Source: Cyanobacteriota bacterium SRBZ.bins.94.201705 (GTDB lineage Bacteria; Cyanobacteriota; Cyanobacteriia; Cyanobacteriales; Cyanobacteriaceae). Taken from it: DNA of 62,485 bases. The stretch is from contig JAUQQP010000045.1 in NCBI GenBank assembly GCA_030549855.1, positions 1 through 62,485 of the forward strand, in the 5' to 3' direction. Below the pieces are notes generated by a model. It worked only from the letters and a program-made list of their open reading frames with translations. It did not search any database and was not told the DNA's origin. Made by a program: the position numbers and the translations under genes. Of this stretch, positions 35,528 to 45,506 are shown piece after piece (position 1 is the stretch's first letter; every line of letters begins with the position of its first letter).

Positions 35528-37438
35528 ATGGAAGAAAGTAGAGAAACAAAACTGTACGCTATAAAGGGAAGACGCAGCAGAAGAACAAGTGCAGGGGGAA
35601 CAGATAAAACAAATAAAATCCTCCCAGAAACCCCCCTAGAAATAACCCCCGTAAACCTTCCAGAAAAAAAACTGAAAATTATCCCTTTAGGAGGACTTCA
35701 CGAAATCGGTAAAAATACCTGTGTCTACGAATACGACGATGAAATAATTTTAGTGGACGCGGGCCTCGGTTTCCCCACCGAGGGGATGCATGGTATTAAT
35801 ATCGTCCTCCCCGATATGACCTATCTGAAGGAAAATAATCACAAAATCAAAGCAATGATCGCTACCCACGCCCATGAGGATCATATCGGCGGCATCCCCT
35901 ACCACCTTAAACACATTGACCTGCCCCTCATATATGGCCCTCGTCTCGCTATCTCCCTTTTGGAAGAAAAACTGGAAGAAGCCGGCCTGCTAGATAAAAC
36001 CAAACTTCACCCTGTACTACCCAGAGAAGTTGTTAGTATAGGAAAATACTTTAAAGTAGAATTCATACGTAACACTCACTCCATCGCCGATAGCTTCACC
36101 CTCGCTATCCATACCCCTATCGGCACCCTCATCCACACGGGAGACTACAAAATAGACCATACCCCAGTAGACGGCGAACGTTTTGACCTCCACCGGCTGG
36201 CAGAATTGGGAGAAAAAGGGGTGCTGTGTCTGTTGGGAGACTCCACCAATGCAGAGGTGCCCGGATTCGCCCCCTCAGAAATGGCTGTGTATGGCCCCCT
36301 GGAAAGCATTTTCGCTAAAACCAGAGGCCGTCTCCTTATTACCACCTTCTCTACCTCCGTCCACCGTCTTAATATTATCCTCTCCTTGGCCCAGAAATAC
36401 AATCGTAAGGTGGGAGTAGTGGGACGGTCTATGTTAAACGTCATCGCCCACGCCCGCAATTTGGGCTATATCCGCTGCCCTGACCACCTCTTCCAATCCC
36501 TCCGTCATCTTTCCACCCTCCCAGACCATGAGGTGTTAATCCTCTGTACCGGCTGCCAAGGAGAAAAACTGGCCGCCATGACTCGCATCGCTAAAGGGGA
36601 ACACCCCCAAGTCAAAATCCGCCCCGGCGATACCGTCGTCTTCTCCGCTAACCCCATCCCCGGTAATACTCTTGCAGTTGTAGATACCATTGATAGATTG
36701 ATGCTACAGGGAGCGGATGTAATATATGGCAGACATCTGGGCATACACGTGTCCGGGCACGGGTGTCAGGAAGACCAAAAACTCATGTTGGCCCTCACCA
36801 AGCCCAAATTCTTTGTGCCAGTCCATGGGGAGTATAGAATGCTAGTAAAACATGCTGAAATAGCCCGTAGTATGGGAATACCCCCAGAAAACATCGTCCT
36901 GGTCAACAATGGCGAAACAGTGGAACTCACCTCTGATAGCATCTGCAAGGGCGAAAAAGTCCCCTCTGGCGTCCAGTTGGTAGATACTGCCGGCGTCGTT
37001 CATGCCCATGTAATGCAGGAACGTCAGCAACTGGCAGAGGATGGTGTAGTCACCGTCGCCGCTGTCATCGATGTGGAAGGCAATTTAATCTCCCCCCCAC
37101 AAATTACCCTCCGCGGCGTGGTTTGCACTATGGAATTGCCCACCCTCGAGCGTCTTATCTCCTTTACCGTCGAACGGACTATACAAGACCGTATCAAAAG
37201 CAGTCTCCTTTTAAATGCCGGTGAGGACATCAACTGGAATGGCATCCGTCTGGAAGTGGAGGCCAACCTCTCCCGCGTCATCCAACGGGAAATCCAAAGT
37301 GAACCCCTTGTCATCTTCATGTTACATGTCTCCCAGGACAAAAAAAGCCCCCCAGAGGAGATAGATAGCGTAATAGATAGCGAAGACAAATTCCCCCGCC
37401 GTCGTCGCAAAACTACCGCTACCACTGCCCCCGTCTAA
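35528..37438 (+). CDS. rnj: ribonuclease J
   Basis: Metallo-beta-lactamase/beta-CASP ribonuclease with endo- and 5'-3' exonuclease activity in mRNA decay and rRNA maturation. 636 residues. The metal motif is THAHEDHIGG (His114, His116, Asp118, His119), with a later histidine in HTGDYKIDHTPVDG. The beta-CASP domain includes GRSMLNVIAHARNLGYI and HGEYRMLVKHAEIAR. About 45 extra N-terminal residues rich in Arg/Lys/Thr and a basic C-terminal tail (FPRRRRKTTATTAPV) are typical of cyanobacterial RNase J. ACAGGAG precedes the start. Confidence 0.95.
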   Translation: MEESRETKLYAIKGRRSRRTSAGGTDKTNKILPETPLEITPVNLPEKKLKIIPLGGLHEIGKNTCVYEYDDEIILVDAGLGFPTEGMHGINIVLPDMTYLKENNHKIKAMIATHAHEDHIGGIPYHLKHIDLPLIYGPRLAISLLEEKLEEAGLLDKTKLHPVLPREVVSIGKYFKVEFIRNTHSIADSFTLAIHTPIGTLIHTGDYKIDHTPVDGERFDLHRLAELGEKGVLCLLGDSTNAEVPGFAPSEMAVYGPLESIFAKTRGRLLITTFSTSVHRLNIILSLAQKYNRKVGVVGRSMLNVIAHARNLGYIRCPDHLFQSLRHLSTLPDHEVLILCTGCQGEKLAAMTRIAKGEHPQVKIRPGDTVVFSANPIPGNTLAVVDTIDRLMLQGADVIYGRHLGIHVSGHGCQEDQKLMLALTKPKFFVPVHGEYRMLVKHAEIARSMGIPPENIVLVNNGETVELTSDSICKGEKVPSGVQLVDTAGVVHAHVMQERQQLAEDGVVTVAAVIDVEGNLISPPQITLRGVVCTMELPTLERLISFTVERTIQDRIKSSLLLNAGEDINWNGIRLEVEANLSRVIQREIQSEPLVIFMLHVSQDKKSPPEEIDSVIDSEDKFPRRRRKTTATTAPV

Positions 37439-37445
37439 ACGCCTT

Positions 37446-37476
37446 CCCCCCACCCACCGGGGGGTTTTCTGTCTGT
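37446..37476 (+). terminator. factor-independent terminator of rnj
   Basis: A C6/G6 stem (37446-37451 with 37459-37464), 7-nt loop ACCCACC, then TTTTCTGTCTGT, 8 nt past the rnj stop. Confidence 0.85.
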
Positions 37477-37562
37477 CCCATCCTTGTTGTATAATCCCCC
37501 TATATAATGGGTATTAGAGATAACAAAATTTAATAATACTTATACTAATTTAACAAACTACA

Positions 37563-39215
37563 ATGACAGACATCGAAACCCTCCAACGCTATTCCCCAGA
37601 AATTATTGCCAAATATTACAATCGTCGCCCCTGGTTGGTTATCCGTCGTGGCCTACAAATCCTATTCCATTTTGGCATTTTTTACCTCCATTTGTTACTA
37701 GATAGAATTTTAAAAAAAGAAGAACAAAATAAGCAAAAAAGAGCAGAAGAATTAAGGCAACTTCTTACTAAATTAGGCCCCACATTTATCAAAGTAGGAC
37801 AGGCCCTCTCTACCCGCCCAGACTTAGTAAAAAAAGATTACCTGGAAGAGTTAACTAAGCTCCAAGACCAACTTCCCCCTTTCGACAATAAAATAGCCTT
37901 TCAGATTATTGAGAAAGAATTAGACCTGAAAATAGAAGAAGCCTATCGCGAAATCTCCCCCCAACCAGTAGCCGCCGCCAGTCTCGGACAAGTTTACCGA
38001 GGCTACCTTCATACCGGCGAAGAAGTAGCTATAAAAGTCCAAAGGCCTAACCTTTTGCCAATCCTTACCCTCGATTTGTACCTTTTACGCTGGATGGCAG
38101 TACATTTCGGCAAGTTTTTACCCCTCAATTTGGGACATAATCTCGAACTAATTGTAGACGAATTTGGTACTAAACTTTTTGAAGAAATTGACTACTTAAA
38201 TGAGGCTAGAAATGCAGAAAAATTTGCCGCCAATTTCCGAGGAGATAAAGACATAAAAGTCCCCGCTATCTATTGGCGTTATACAACCCATAAAGTCCTC
38301 ACCTTAGAGTGGATAAATGGCTACAAATTAACCGACGTAGAAAGTATAAAAGCCGCCGGCTTAAACCCAGATAATCTCATCCGCATCGGCGTTATTTCCG
38401 GCTTAAGACAGCTTTTGGAACATGGATTCTTTCACGCAGATCCACACCCTGGTAACCTATTTGCTATGCCAGACGGCCGTATGGCCTATATCGATTTCGG
38501 CATGATGGACCAACTCAGTGAGGACACTAAAGAGACTATTGTATCCTCTATAGTCCAGCTGATAAACAAAGACTACAAGGCCCTGGCAGAAGATTTCGTA
38601 AAACTGGGCTTTTTGACACCAGAAACCGATATTAGCCCCATTATACCAGCTCTAGAAAAAGTTTTCAACAACGCCATCGGTCGCAGTGTCTCTGACTTCA
38701 ATTTTAAAACCATTACAGACGATTTTTCCGAGTTAATGTTTGACTACCCCTTCCGAGTGCCAGCCAAATTCGCCCTTATCATCCGCTCCCTAGTAACCCA
38801 AGAAGGATTAGCATTGAGTTTAAATCCCAATTTCCGCATTGTAGAAGTCTCCTTCCCCTACGTCTCCCGCAGACTCCTTACAGAAGAATCCCCCGCCATG
38901 CGTAGACGTCTGCTGGAAGTACTGTTTAAAGACGGTAAATTCCAATGGCAAAGACTAGAACATATGATAGCACTGGCCCGTATGGATGGACACTTTGACC
39001 TTCTTCCCACCGCCGGTCTCGGGCTACAATTTTTAGTATCACCAGAAGGAGAATACCTCCGTAAACAAATCCTCACCGCCTTGATAGAAGACGATAGACT
39101 CCACACCGAGGAAGTAAAACGACTATGGCAGCTGATTCAACCAGAATTACATCCCCGTAAACTCCTAGACGTCGCTTGGAAGGCAATTAGGGAAAGAGTG
39201 GGGGTAGGGCAGTAG
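37563..39215 (+). CDS. ABC1/AarF/UbiB-family atypical kinase
   Basis: 550 residues. The family's KxGQ-type N-terminal motif is FIKVGQALSTRPDLV (about 78-92). It is followed by AAASLGQVYRGYLHTGEEVAIKVQRP with the ATP-binding Ala-rich loop and lysine, then HGFFHADPHPGNLFAMPDGRM and YIDFGMMDQL as catalytic and metal loops. Cyanobacterial and plastid ABC1K proteins associate with thylakoids or plastoglobule-like bodies and affect prenyl-lipid (quinone, tocopherol) metabolism. No transmembrane helix is obvious except a hydrophobic stretch at about 32-46. Confidence 0.92.
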   Translation: MTDIETLQRYSPEIIAKYYNRRPWLVIRRGLQILFHFGIFYLHLLLDRILKKEEQNKQKRAEELRQLLTKLGPTFIKVGQALSTRPDLVKKDYLEELTKLQDQLPPFDNKIAFQIIEKELDLKIEEAYREISPQPVAAASLGQVYRGYLHTGEEVAIKVQRPNLLPILTLDLYLLRWMAVHFGKFLPLNLGHNLELIVDEFGTKLFEEIDYLNEARNAEKFAANFRGDKDIKVPAIYWRYTTHKVLTLEWINGYKLTDVESIKAAGLNPDNLIRIGVISGLRQLLEHGFFHADPHPGNLFAMPDGRMAYIDFGMMDQLSEDTKETIVSSIVQLINKDYKALAEDFVKLGFLTPETDISPIIPALEKVFNNAIGRSVSDFNFKTITDDFSELMFDYPFRVPAKFALIIRSLVTQEGLALSLNPNFRIVEVSFPYVSRRLLTEESPAMRRRLLEVLFKDGKFQWQRLEHMIALARMDGHFDLLPTAGLGLQFLVSPEGEYLRKQILTALIEDDRLHTEEVKRLWQLIQPELHPRKLLDVAWKAIRERVGVGQ

Positions 39216-39290
39216 CAGATACCAGGATAGTTGTTACAATAATGGATAATCACAATCCGGTCGTGTCAGTAGGAGAAACAATAGGAAAAA

Positions 39291-39938
39291 GTGGAACTGG
39301 AAATAACAGAATTCCTCGAAATTGGTACAATTGTATCTCCCCAGGGTTTAAAGGGGAATGTGAAAGTCCAAAGTGACACCGATTTCCCTGAGCGTTTTCA
39401 AAAACCCGGAATCCGCTGGATAACTAAACCCCAGCAACCCTCCCCCCAACAAATCCAACTGGAAAAAGGCTGGAAAATCCCCGGCAAAAACATGTTTGTA
39501 GTTAAATTTGCCGGTATCAATGATCGTCAAACCGCAGAAACCCTAAGAGGCTGTAAGATTTTTGTACTTAAGAGTGATAAACCCCAGTTAGAAGAGGGAG
39601 AATACCATGTATCAGACTTGATTGACTTGGAGGTTTATATTCAGGCGACAGGAGAGAGTGTGGGGGTGGTAGTAGACGTCTTTGCCGCCGGTAACGACAT
39701 TCTAGAAGTTAAACTCCATAAACAACCCCCCCAAAAGGAGAGAAAAATCCCCGACTTGAGCAAACTCAACCGCTATTCCAAGTTGCGCAAATTTAGGCCA
39801 AGGAAAACAAAACCCTTCACCGTCCTGATCCCCTTTGTAGAGGAAATTGTACCAGTAGTGGACCTAGAAAACCGCAGAATCGAAATCAACCCACCCCTAG
39901 GATTGTTGAATCTGGACTTGGCAGAGGAGGCAAGATAA
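39291..39938 (+). CDS. rimM: ribosome maturation factor RimM
   Basis: Assists 30S head assembly by binding S19. 215 residues from a GTG start; AGGA lies 7 nt upstream. The N-terminal RimM barrel has EIGTIVSPQGLKGNVKVQSD (about 11-30) and the C-terminal PRC-like barrel has YHVSDLIDLEVY and ends with the conserved LIPFVEEIVPVVDLENRRIE. The length is above the usual 170-180 because of a linker of about 30 basic residues (KQPPQKERKIPDLSKLNRYS), seen in other cyanobacterial RimM. Confidence 0.93.
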   Translation: MELEITEFLEIGTIVSPQGLKGNVKVQSDTDFPERFQKPGIRWITKPQQPSPQQIQLEKGWKIPGKNMFVVKFAGINDRQTAETLRGCKIFVLKSDKPQLEEGEYHVSDLIDLEVYIQATGESVGVVVDVFAAGNDILEVKLHKQPPQKERKIPDLSKLNRYSKLRKFRPRKTKPFTVLIPFVEEIVPVVDLENRRIEINPPLGLLNLDLAEEAR

Positions 39939-39943
39939 ACTAC

Positions 39944-40570
39944 TTATTGGCTTTGTTGGGACTTGGTTTCAAACAGAGTAGTAGCATAATCCAAAGCAAT
40001 GGCAATGGAAGGGGAAAAAACCCCCATAAACTCCGCCATGTCGTCATCAAAATGATATGGCTGGGCATGGGTGAGTGTCAAAATTCCTAGTACTACACTT
40101 CCCTTCAAAAAGGGCACACAAAGGGCAGACCCCACCTGATAGGGTTGACGCTCAAATTCCAACCACCTTTCATCTTCCTTAGTATTCTTCACCAACGCCA
40201 TCCGACGATAACGATACACCCATCCCGCTAACCCCTGTTTCAAAACAGTCCCAATTAACTGGGTTTTCTCCTCTTGAATCGTAGGCCCCCTTGCTAGAAT
40301 ACTCTCTGTTATTACCCCCTTTGGACTTAATACAAACAAACTTGCCTTTTCTGCCCTCAGTATTTCTCTTGTCTTCTCACATATTTCTAAAAGCACAGAG
40401 CGCAACATCAGTCTCCCACTGGCTACACTCCCCATCCTCAGGATAGCTTTAAATAGTTCCTGTTGAGCCTCCATTGCCCTTTTATACTTGCTCAACTGTT
40501 CCACCATCCCCCTCAGAGAAGCTACTTCTATAGCCAACGCCTCGGGAGACTGTTGCTTGGAATCCGTCAT
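39944..40570 (-). CDS. GAF-domain protein
   Basis: 208 residues: a short N-terminal coiled coil (VASLRGMVEQLSKYKRAMEA) and one GAF domain (about 50-195) with LLEICEKTREILRAEKASLF and SALCVPFLKGSVVLGILTLT. No chromophore-type cysteine in a CH or DXCF context is visible, so it is not an obvious phytochrome-like photoreceptor. It probably senses a small ligand or serves as a dimerising adaptor. It is convergent with rimM, with only 5 nt between stops. Confidence 0.8.
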   Translation of the reverse strand: MTDSKQQSPEALAIEVASLRGMVEQLSKYKRAMEAQQELFKAILRMGSVASGRLMLRSVLLEICEKTREILRAEKASLFVLSPKGVITESILARGPTIQEEKTQLIGTVLKQGLAGWVYRYRRMALVKNTKEDERWLEFERQPYQVGSALCVPFLKGSVVLGILTLTHAQPYHFDDDMAEFMGVFSPSIAIALDYATTLFETKSQQSQ

Positions 40571-40923
40571 GATTAGGAAATTGTACCACCTACTCCATTA
40601 TAAAAAAGACCAGCCCCTCCTCCTGTTAAAAAATGTGACAATCCCACCATCATCCCCCTTCAAGTCGCCTATCCCCAGTCACCATAAAGGCGAATTAAAA
40701 AATACAAACAACTAAAGACTACAAACAAATACATAACCTTCCTATTACCAGAATCCCTAAGACTCCCCTGTTACATGGAAAATTGCCCACAGAAAAAAAA
40801 AATAACTCTCCCGCCATCAAACACAGCTATGATACCTACAAGGATAACATTGTGGGAGTGTTATTCCCAAATCATGAAATTTTTCCCCTAACCCCTTGGC
40901 ATAAAAAAAAAAACAGTGTTATC
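40571..40923. other. intergenic region, nothing recognised
   Basis: Region between the GAF gene and the hydrolase-binding-protein gene. It is A/C-rich, has stops in all frames except a stretch in the frame of the downstream gene (40783-40923), and holds no recognised RNA or repeat. Confidence 0.5.
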
Positions 40924-43416
40924 ATGAGAGGAAAGGATATACTGGCCCCCATAGTAGCTGTTTTTCTTAGCCTCTTTCCCGCCACCGCCTGCAAAGGGGC
41001 AGAAAGAATTAACTTCGTCTATAGTAGCCTATCTTTCTCCCTCCCCATCGAGTCTCTAGAAAGATTTGCCAAGGGAGGGGAATTTCCACTGCCCAATGTC
41101 TCCCTGGATGAGAAAACTGTTTCGGAAATTAGGCTACTGTTAAACCAGTCTTTCCCTATCCCCCAAAAAACCCTCTACAAACTATTACGTACCACCCTGG
41201 CAGAAGACTTACTCCGACAGTTGGGCAAAGTAGTCTCCACCCACCCCCAGAGTAATGGTTTTTACCCCATTCGCGCCGCCATTCTCCAGGCTAGCAGCAA
41301 ACAGGAGTGGGGGTTGATTGATATTTTAAAAGCCTTCCCCACGGAACAAATTTATGTAGACTTGGAATTGTTAGCACAGCTTAAAGACGAACTTTTTGCC
41401 TACTTCAGTTACAACCAGGCAGTGGCTGAGGCAATTACCCAGGTGGTGGAAAGGGAGGTTGCTACCACTGTTTCCCCTGCCAATCTCTCACAACTGCCAG
41501 ATTTGCGACAACCAGGGAAATACCAGGTAATCCAACAAACAGTAACCCTCCAAAAAACTCAATTACGTCTGACAAAAGAGGGATTCGTTACTAACTATCG
41601 TTTCCCCGTAGACTTCTATTACCCCGACTCCCCCGAATCCTTCCCCGTTATACTTATATCCCATGGTTTTGGCTCAGTGAGGGAAAATTTTCGCACCCTT
41701 GCCCAACACCTTGCCTCCCACGGTTTCCTCGTTGCTGTCCCACAACATATCGGTAGTGACTTGCAATACCGCCAGGAACTATTCAAGGGTACACTTAGTA
41801 GTGCCCTCAGCCCAGTCGAATTTCTAGCCCGTCCTACTGACCTGAGTACCATTATAGACTATCTGCAAGCCACTCAAAATACTGGTTCATGGCAAAAAAG
41901 GGCTAACCTCCAGCAAATTGGCGTCATCGGCGATTCCCTCGGCGGCACCACCGCTTTAACCATAGGGGGTGCACCCCTTGATATACCTCGTCTGCAAACT
42001 AAGTGTACTTCTGATAATGTAATTGTAAATGTTGCCCTCATCTTACAGTGTCAGGCTAGTTTTCTCCCCCCCAGTGAATACAATTTGGCTGACTCCCGTG
42101 TCAAGGCAGTAATCGCCACTCATCCCCTTATAAGTGGTATTTTTAGTCCCGATTCTTTGGCTAAAATTCAAATTCCTGTTATGATTACTGCGGGGAATTT
42201 TGATATAATCACCCCTGTCGTCATGGAGCAAATTCATCCCTTTTTGTGGCTTAAAACCAAGAATAAACATTTAATTTTTTACAATCCTGGGACTCATTTT
42301 AGCTCCACCAAACCTGCCCCTGAGTATGCTTTAGACAGTCTTCCCTCATTTTTACTCCCCCCCAACAGAGACATAAGTAGCCAGTATTTTCAGGCAATTG
42401 CTACTGCTTTTTTTAAGGCCTATCTCACCAACAATCCCCAGTATTTAGCTTATCTTACTCCCCATTATGGCAAGTTCATCGAAAACGAATCCCTGGGGGT
42501 AAAACAGATTACTCACTTAACCAAGGAGGATTTAATATCTGCCTACGGTGGCAATTTACCTGTGCCTGTGGAGGAAGAAAATCCAGTGGTAAATTTCCCG
42601 GTTAATAGTCCCAAGTCAGTAGGAGATTTTGTCAAGGAAAATGGGGTATTAAAAGTAGGATACCCTCAAAATAACCCTCCCTTTGGTTATATTAACAGCC
42701 AAGGAGAATGGGGAGGTTTCTGTGCCTTCTTAGCCGAAAGATTCGCCTCCTATTTAGAGAAAAATTTGCCCCTCGAATTTCCTCCAAAAGTGGTTTTTAT
42801 CCCCACCAATTCCACTAACCGTTTCTCTCTGATAAAGACTGGTCAACTTCACTGGGAATGTGGCTATCCCCTGGAGAAAGATTTTCCTGCAGATGTAGCT
42901 TTTTCCAATTCTTTTTTAGTCACCGGAAATCGGTTGATAGTTAACAAGGAAATGGCAAGCGAGTCTGTTACTAGGTTGATAAATAGTTCTAAAATTGGTG
43001 TTGTTGACGGCAGTTCGAGTCTACAATTTTTAAGGCTTTCTTACCCCGACGCCCAAGTAGTCACCATCTCCACTGATGAGATAGCCGAAGGTTTGACCAG
43101 TAAAAAAATTTCAGTATTCATAGGCAATAGCATTCTGGTAAATGAGACTGTCAAAAGGATAAGTGGTGAGGAATACCAGGTTATCCCCAGGTTTCCCATC
43201 AACTGTGACTATTATGCCATTGCTATGCCTAAATATGACTCCCAGTGGCGAGAAATATCCAACAAGTTTTTGGCAGACTTGGGGATACTAAAAGAATACT
43301 TTGGCGGAGAAAACAATAAGATGCTTCTGGAAGAGTTTAATTACTGTGTCAACCTAAATCCAGACAACAAAAAAAATACCACAAAAAAAACGGGGATTTT
43401 CCCCGTAGGCAAGTAG
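40924..43416 (+). CDS. secreted alpha/beta-hydrolase fused to a solute-binding domain
   Basis: I place the start at ATG 40924, which gives a lipoprotein-type signal (ILAPIVAVFLSLFPATACKG); the frame is open 47 codons further upstream. Mature residues about 25-140 match the DUF1400 module found before cyanobacterial hydrolases (ERINFVYSSLSFSLPIESLE). Residues about 215-520 are an alpha/beta hydrolase with oxyanion segment ISHGFGSVRENFRTLAQHLA, nucleophile Ser338 in GDSLGG, an acid in AGNFDIITP and a histidine in YNPGTHFS. Residues about 565-810 look like an amino-acid-type periplasmic binding protein (ENGVLKVGYPQNNPPFGYIN, then GGFCAFLAERFASYL and KIGVVDGSSSLQFLR). The two parts are in one uninterrupted frame. 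Function of the pair is unknown. Confidence 0.8.
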   Translation: MRGKDILAPIVAVFLSLFPATACKGAERINFVYSSLSFSLPIESLERFAKGGEFPLPNVSLDEKTVSEIRLLLNQSFPIPQKTLYKLLRTTLAEDLLRQLGKVVSTHPQSNGFYPIRAAILQASSKQEWGLIDILKAFPTEQIYVDLELLAQLKDELFAYFSYNQAVAEAITQVVEREVATTVSPANLSQLPDLRQPGKYQVIQQTVTLQKTQLRLTKEGFVTNYRFPVDFYYPDSPESFPVILISHGFGSVRENFRTLAQHLASHGFLVAVPQHIGSDLQYRQELFKGTLSSALSPVEFLARPTDLSTIIDYLQATQNTGSWQKRANLQQIGVIGDSLGGTTALTIGGAPLDIPRLQTKCTSDNVIVNVALILQCQASFLPPSEYNLADSRVKAVIATHPLISGIFSPDSLAKIQIPVMITAGNFDIITPVVMEQIHPFLWLKTKNKHLIFYNPGTHFSSTKPAPEYALDSLPSFLLPPNRDISSQYFQAIATAFFKAYLTNNPQYLAYLTPHYGKFIENESLGVKQITHLTKEDLISAYGGNLPVPVEEENPVVNFPVNSPKSVGDFVKENGVLKVGYPQNNPPFGYINSQGEWGGFCAFLAERFASYLEKNLPLEFPPKVVFIPTNSTNRFSLIKTGQLHWECGYPLEKDFPADVAFSNSFLVTGNRLIVNKEMASESVTRLINSSKIGVVDGSSSLQFLRLSYPDAQVVTISTDEIAEGLTSKKISVFIGNSILVNETVKRISGEEYQVIPRFPINCDYYAIAMPKYDSQWREISNKFLADLGILKEYFGGENNKMLLEEFNYCVNLNPDNKKNTTKKTGIFPVGK
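43383..43406 (-). terminator. terminator of the GHL10 gene, inside the 3' end of the opposing gene
   Basis: On the minus strand, ACGGGGA/TCCCCGT (43406-43390) forms a 7-bp stem with a 3-nt loop and is followed by eight T (43390-43383). It begins 11 nt past the GHL10 stop and lies within the last codons of the plus-strand hydrolase fusion. Confidence 0.8.
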
Positions 43417-45381
43417 TTATCTCTGAGTTACAGAATTATTTTTCCCATTGCCATTGAGAATAGTCCTCTCCCCATAGCGCAACAAATTTTCAATGGTTGT
43501 CAGACGATTAAACCAGCTGTCAACTAGGGCAGGATTCTGACGTTTTTCCCTTTCTAAATAGCGAGAAATTTTGAATTTTAAAGTAGATAATTCTGACTGG
43601 GCGTATTTTAGGTTTTTGTGGCTGGGATTGTCAGCCAATTCCCTAAGTCTAACAGTAAGTTTGTCAGCTTGTTCGGCCCAAGGCAGGATATAAGGGGTAT
43701 CAATGGCGATACGATTGGCCGCCAAAACAAAAATCCACTCCTGTTTGAGGGAAAGATAACGCTGGAAGGCACTATGAAAGGGTTGACGATGAGGCAGGGG
43801 TTGGGGATTACCATTAGTACTGCCCTGGGTTTGGGCTAGAATACCCTGGAGAGAAGTCTTGAAATTCTCTGCGGCAAAAAGGGCATAACCCCCAGAGGGC
43901 ATATTGCGAATAGATTGTACCTGATCTATAGTCTCCCTATCTGGTACACCCAGTAAACGAATACCAGGAATGATAAGACTGCCATTCCTCTTGTCGGCTA
44001 AATCGCGAAGAGGCTGAGTGCGAGTTTCAAAATTCCCCGTATCTAGGGCATAAGTCATCAAAACTATCAAATCCACCCACTGGTTAAAAATCCACTCCTC
44101 CCAATCCTGCTGAATCTGACTAAGTCTTAACCCCCTTTCTAGGGGAAAAACGGCAGCAGAAATGAGCAAATCCGGACGTTTGCTTTTAAGACGTTGACTT
44201 ACCTCACTAACAAAACTAGTAACCTGTTGTGTGCGAAAAGCAGTCCAAAGACGCCACTGTTCACTGCCAGGTTGTATGTCAATAGGATCAATACCGTAAG
44301 TTTGCTTAAATAATTCCCTACTGGCACGAGTGTAACCAAAATGCTGACGGGTGTGACCATCTTGGAAGGGATAACGTATATAGTCTAAGTGTATGCCATC
44401 TACATTATAGTTAGTAACAATTTCCTCAAAGAGAGAGAGAAGATAGTTGCGCACCTGGGGATTGGCAGGATCAAAAAAAGCCTTTTTAAAACCAGGGGTA
44501 CGATTGAAAACAGCACCATTTTGGTCTTTTAAAACCCAATCAGGATTACGAGAAATTACTGGCCCTAAGTAATTATCCGGTCTCCTTTCCAGGCGATTGT
44601 GGCCTTCATTGGCAGCGGCAAACACCCACACCCAGGCATGTAACTCCATATTTCTCTCATGGGCAAGCTCAATGGCCGCCTTGAGAGGATCCCACCCTCT
44701 TGTCATGGGGTTTTGGACTGGGGCAACCTTACTAGGGTAAATGGGATAACTGGCATTGACAGTTTCAAAGAAGACAGTATTAATACCCGCCTCCGCCATC
44801 CTGTGGAAAAGAGGCTCTAAATCCTTCTTGGAGCGTGCTTTGACAATAGTACCCCTATCCACCCACATAGCCCTAATTTCCGACTGGGGGAAAGGACGAT
44901 CCACCGGATAGCTATCCCAAAGACGTCTACGTGCTTCCACCCATATCTGTCTTGCCCTATTGGCATCTTTCCTGGCCAGTAAGGGAAATTGCTTAAGTAC
45001 TTCCCGAGCATTTTCAATGGCAGCCATGGCGCGGGTGTTGTTAAAACGGGCAGTGGCCTGGTTAACGCTGCTGGTATTGGCCTTACGGGATTGTACTATT
45101 TTTTCGGCTATCTCCCCCATGGATTCCCTGCCAGAATATTCACTATTTTTAGCTTCAACCGTAATTAAGGTAGCCTCTACCCGGTGGATTAGGGCCTGTA
45201 ACTCCCGCGTCATTTCTTGAATTTCAGCCTCCGAAAGGGTTTTCTCCCTTCTAGTCTGTGCAATCAGTAGATTTCTGTGGTAGCCAATAACATTATTCTC
45301 CCCGGCAGCGACAGAGGTAGGGGAAAACAGTAAACTTAAGGCTAGTGAAGATAAAATGATATTTTTCCCCATCAACCACAT
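43417..45381 (-). CDS. secreted GHL10 (DUF187) glycoside hydrolase-like protein
   Basis: 654 residues with a signal peptide (ILSSLALSLLFSPTSVAAGE). After a helical N-terminal part rich in Ala/Arg, a TIM-barrel GHL10 domain spans about 165-480: SEIRAMWVDRGTIVKARSKK, GINTVFFETVNASYPIYPS, MELHAWVWVFAAANEGHN and the acidic VDGIHLDYIRYPF. The C-terminal 100 residues are helical. Relatives are thought to act on envelope or peptidoglycan-linked glycans, but the activity is not established. Its stop abuts the stop of the convergent plus-strand gene (43416/43417). Confidence 0.88.
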   Translation of the reverse strand: MWLMGKNIILSSLALSLLFSPTSVAAGENNVIGYHRNLLIAQTRREKTLSEAEIQEMTRELQALIHRVEATLITVEAKNSEYSGRESMGEIAEKIVQSRKANTSSVNQATARFNNTRAMAAIENAREVLKQFPLLARKDANRARQIWVEARRRLWDSYPVDRPFPQSEIRAMWVDRGTIVKARSKKDLEPLFHRMAEAGINTVFFETVNASYPIYPSKVAPVQNPMTRGWDPLKAAIELAHERNMELHAWVWVFAAANEGHNRLERRPDNYLGPVISRNPDWVLKDQNGAVFNRTPGFKKAFFDPANPQVRNYLLSLFEEIVTNYNVDGIHLDYIRYPFQDGHTRQHFGYTRASRELFKQTYGIDPIDIQPGSEQWRLWTAFRTQQVTSFVSEVSQRLKSKRPDLLISAAVFPLERGLRLSQIQQDWEEWIFNQWVDLIVLMTYALDTGNFETRTQPLRDLADKRNGSLIIPGIRLLGVPDRETIDQVQSIRNMPSGGYALFAAENFKTSLQGILAQTQGSTNGNPQPLPHRQPFHSAFQRYLSLKQEWIFVLAANRIAIDTPYILPWAEQADKLTVRLRELADNPSHKNLKYAQSELSTLKFKISRYLEREKRQNPALVDSWFNRLTTIENLLRYGERTILNGNGKNNSVTQR

Positions 45382-45506
45382 CCCTTTAATCTTTATACCC
45401 TATGAGTTAGACCAGTATACCACTGACATTATGTTATCTTCCTGACAGGGTAGGGAATTGGTTATAACAGTAACTAGAGGTACAAACTATTATTGGTAGG
45501 GAGATA

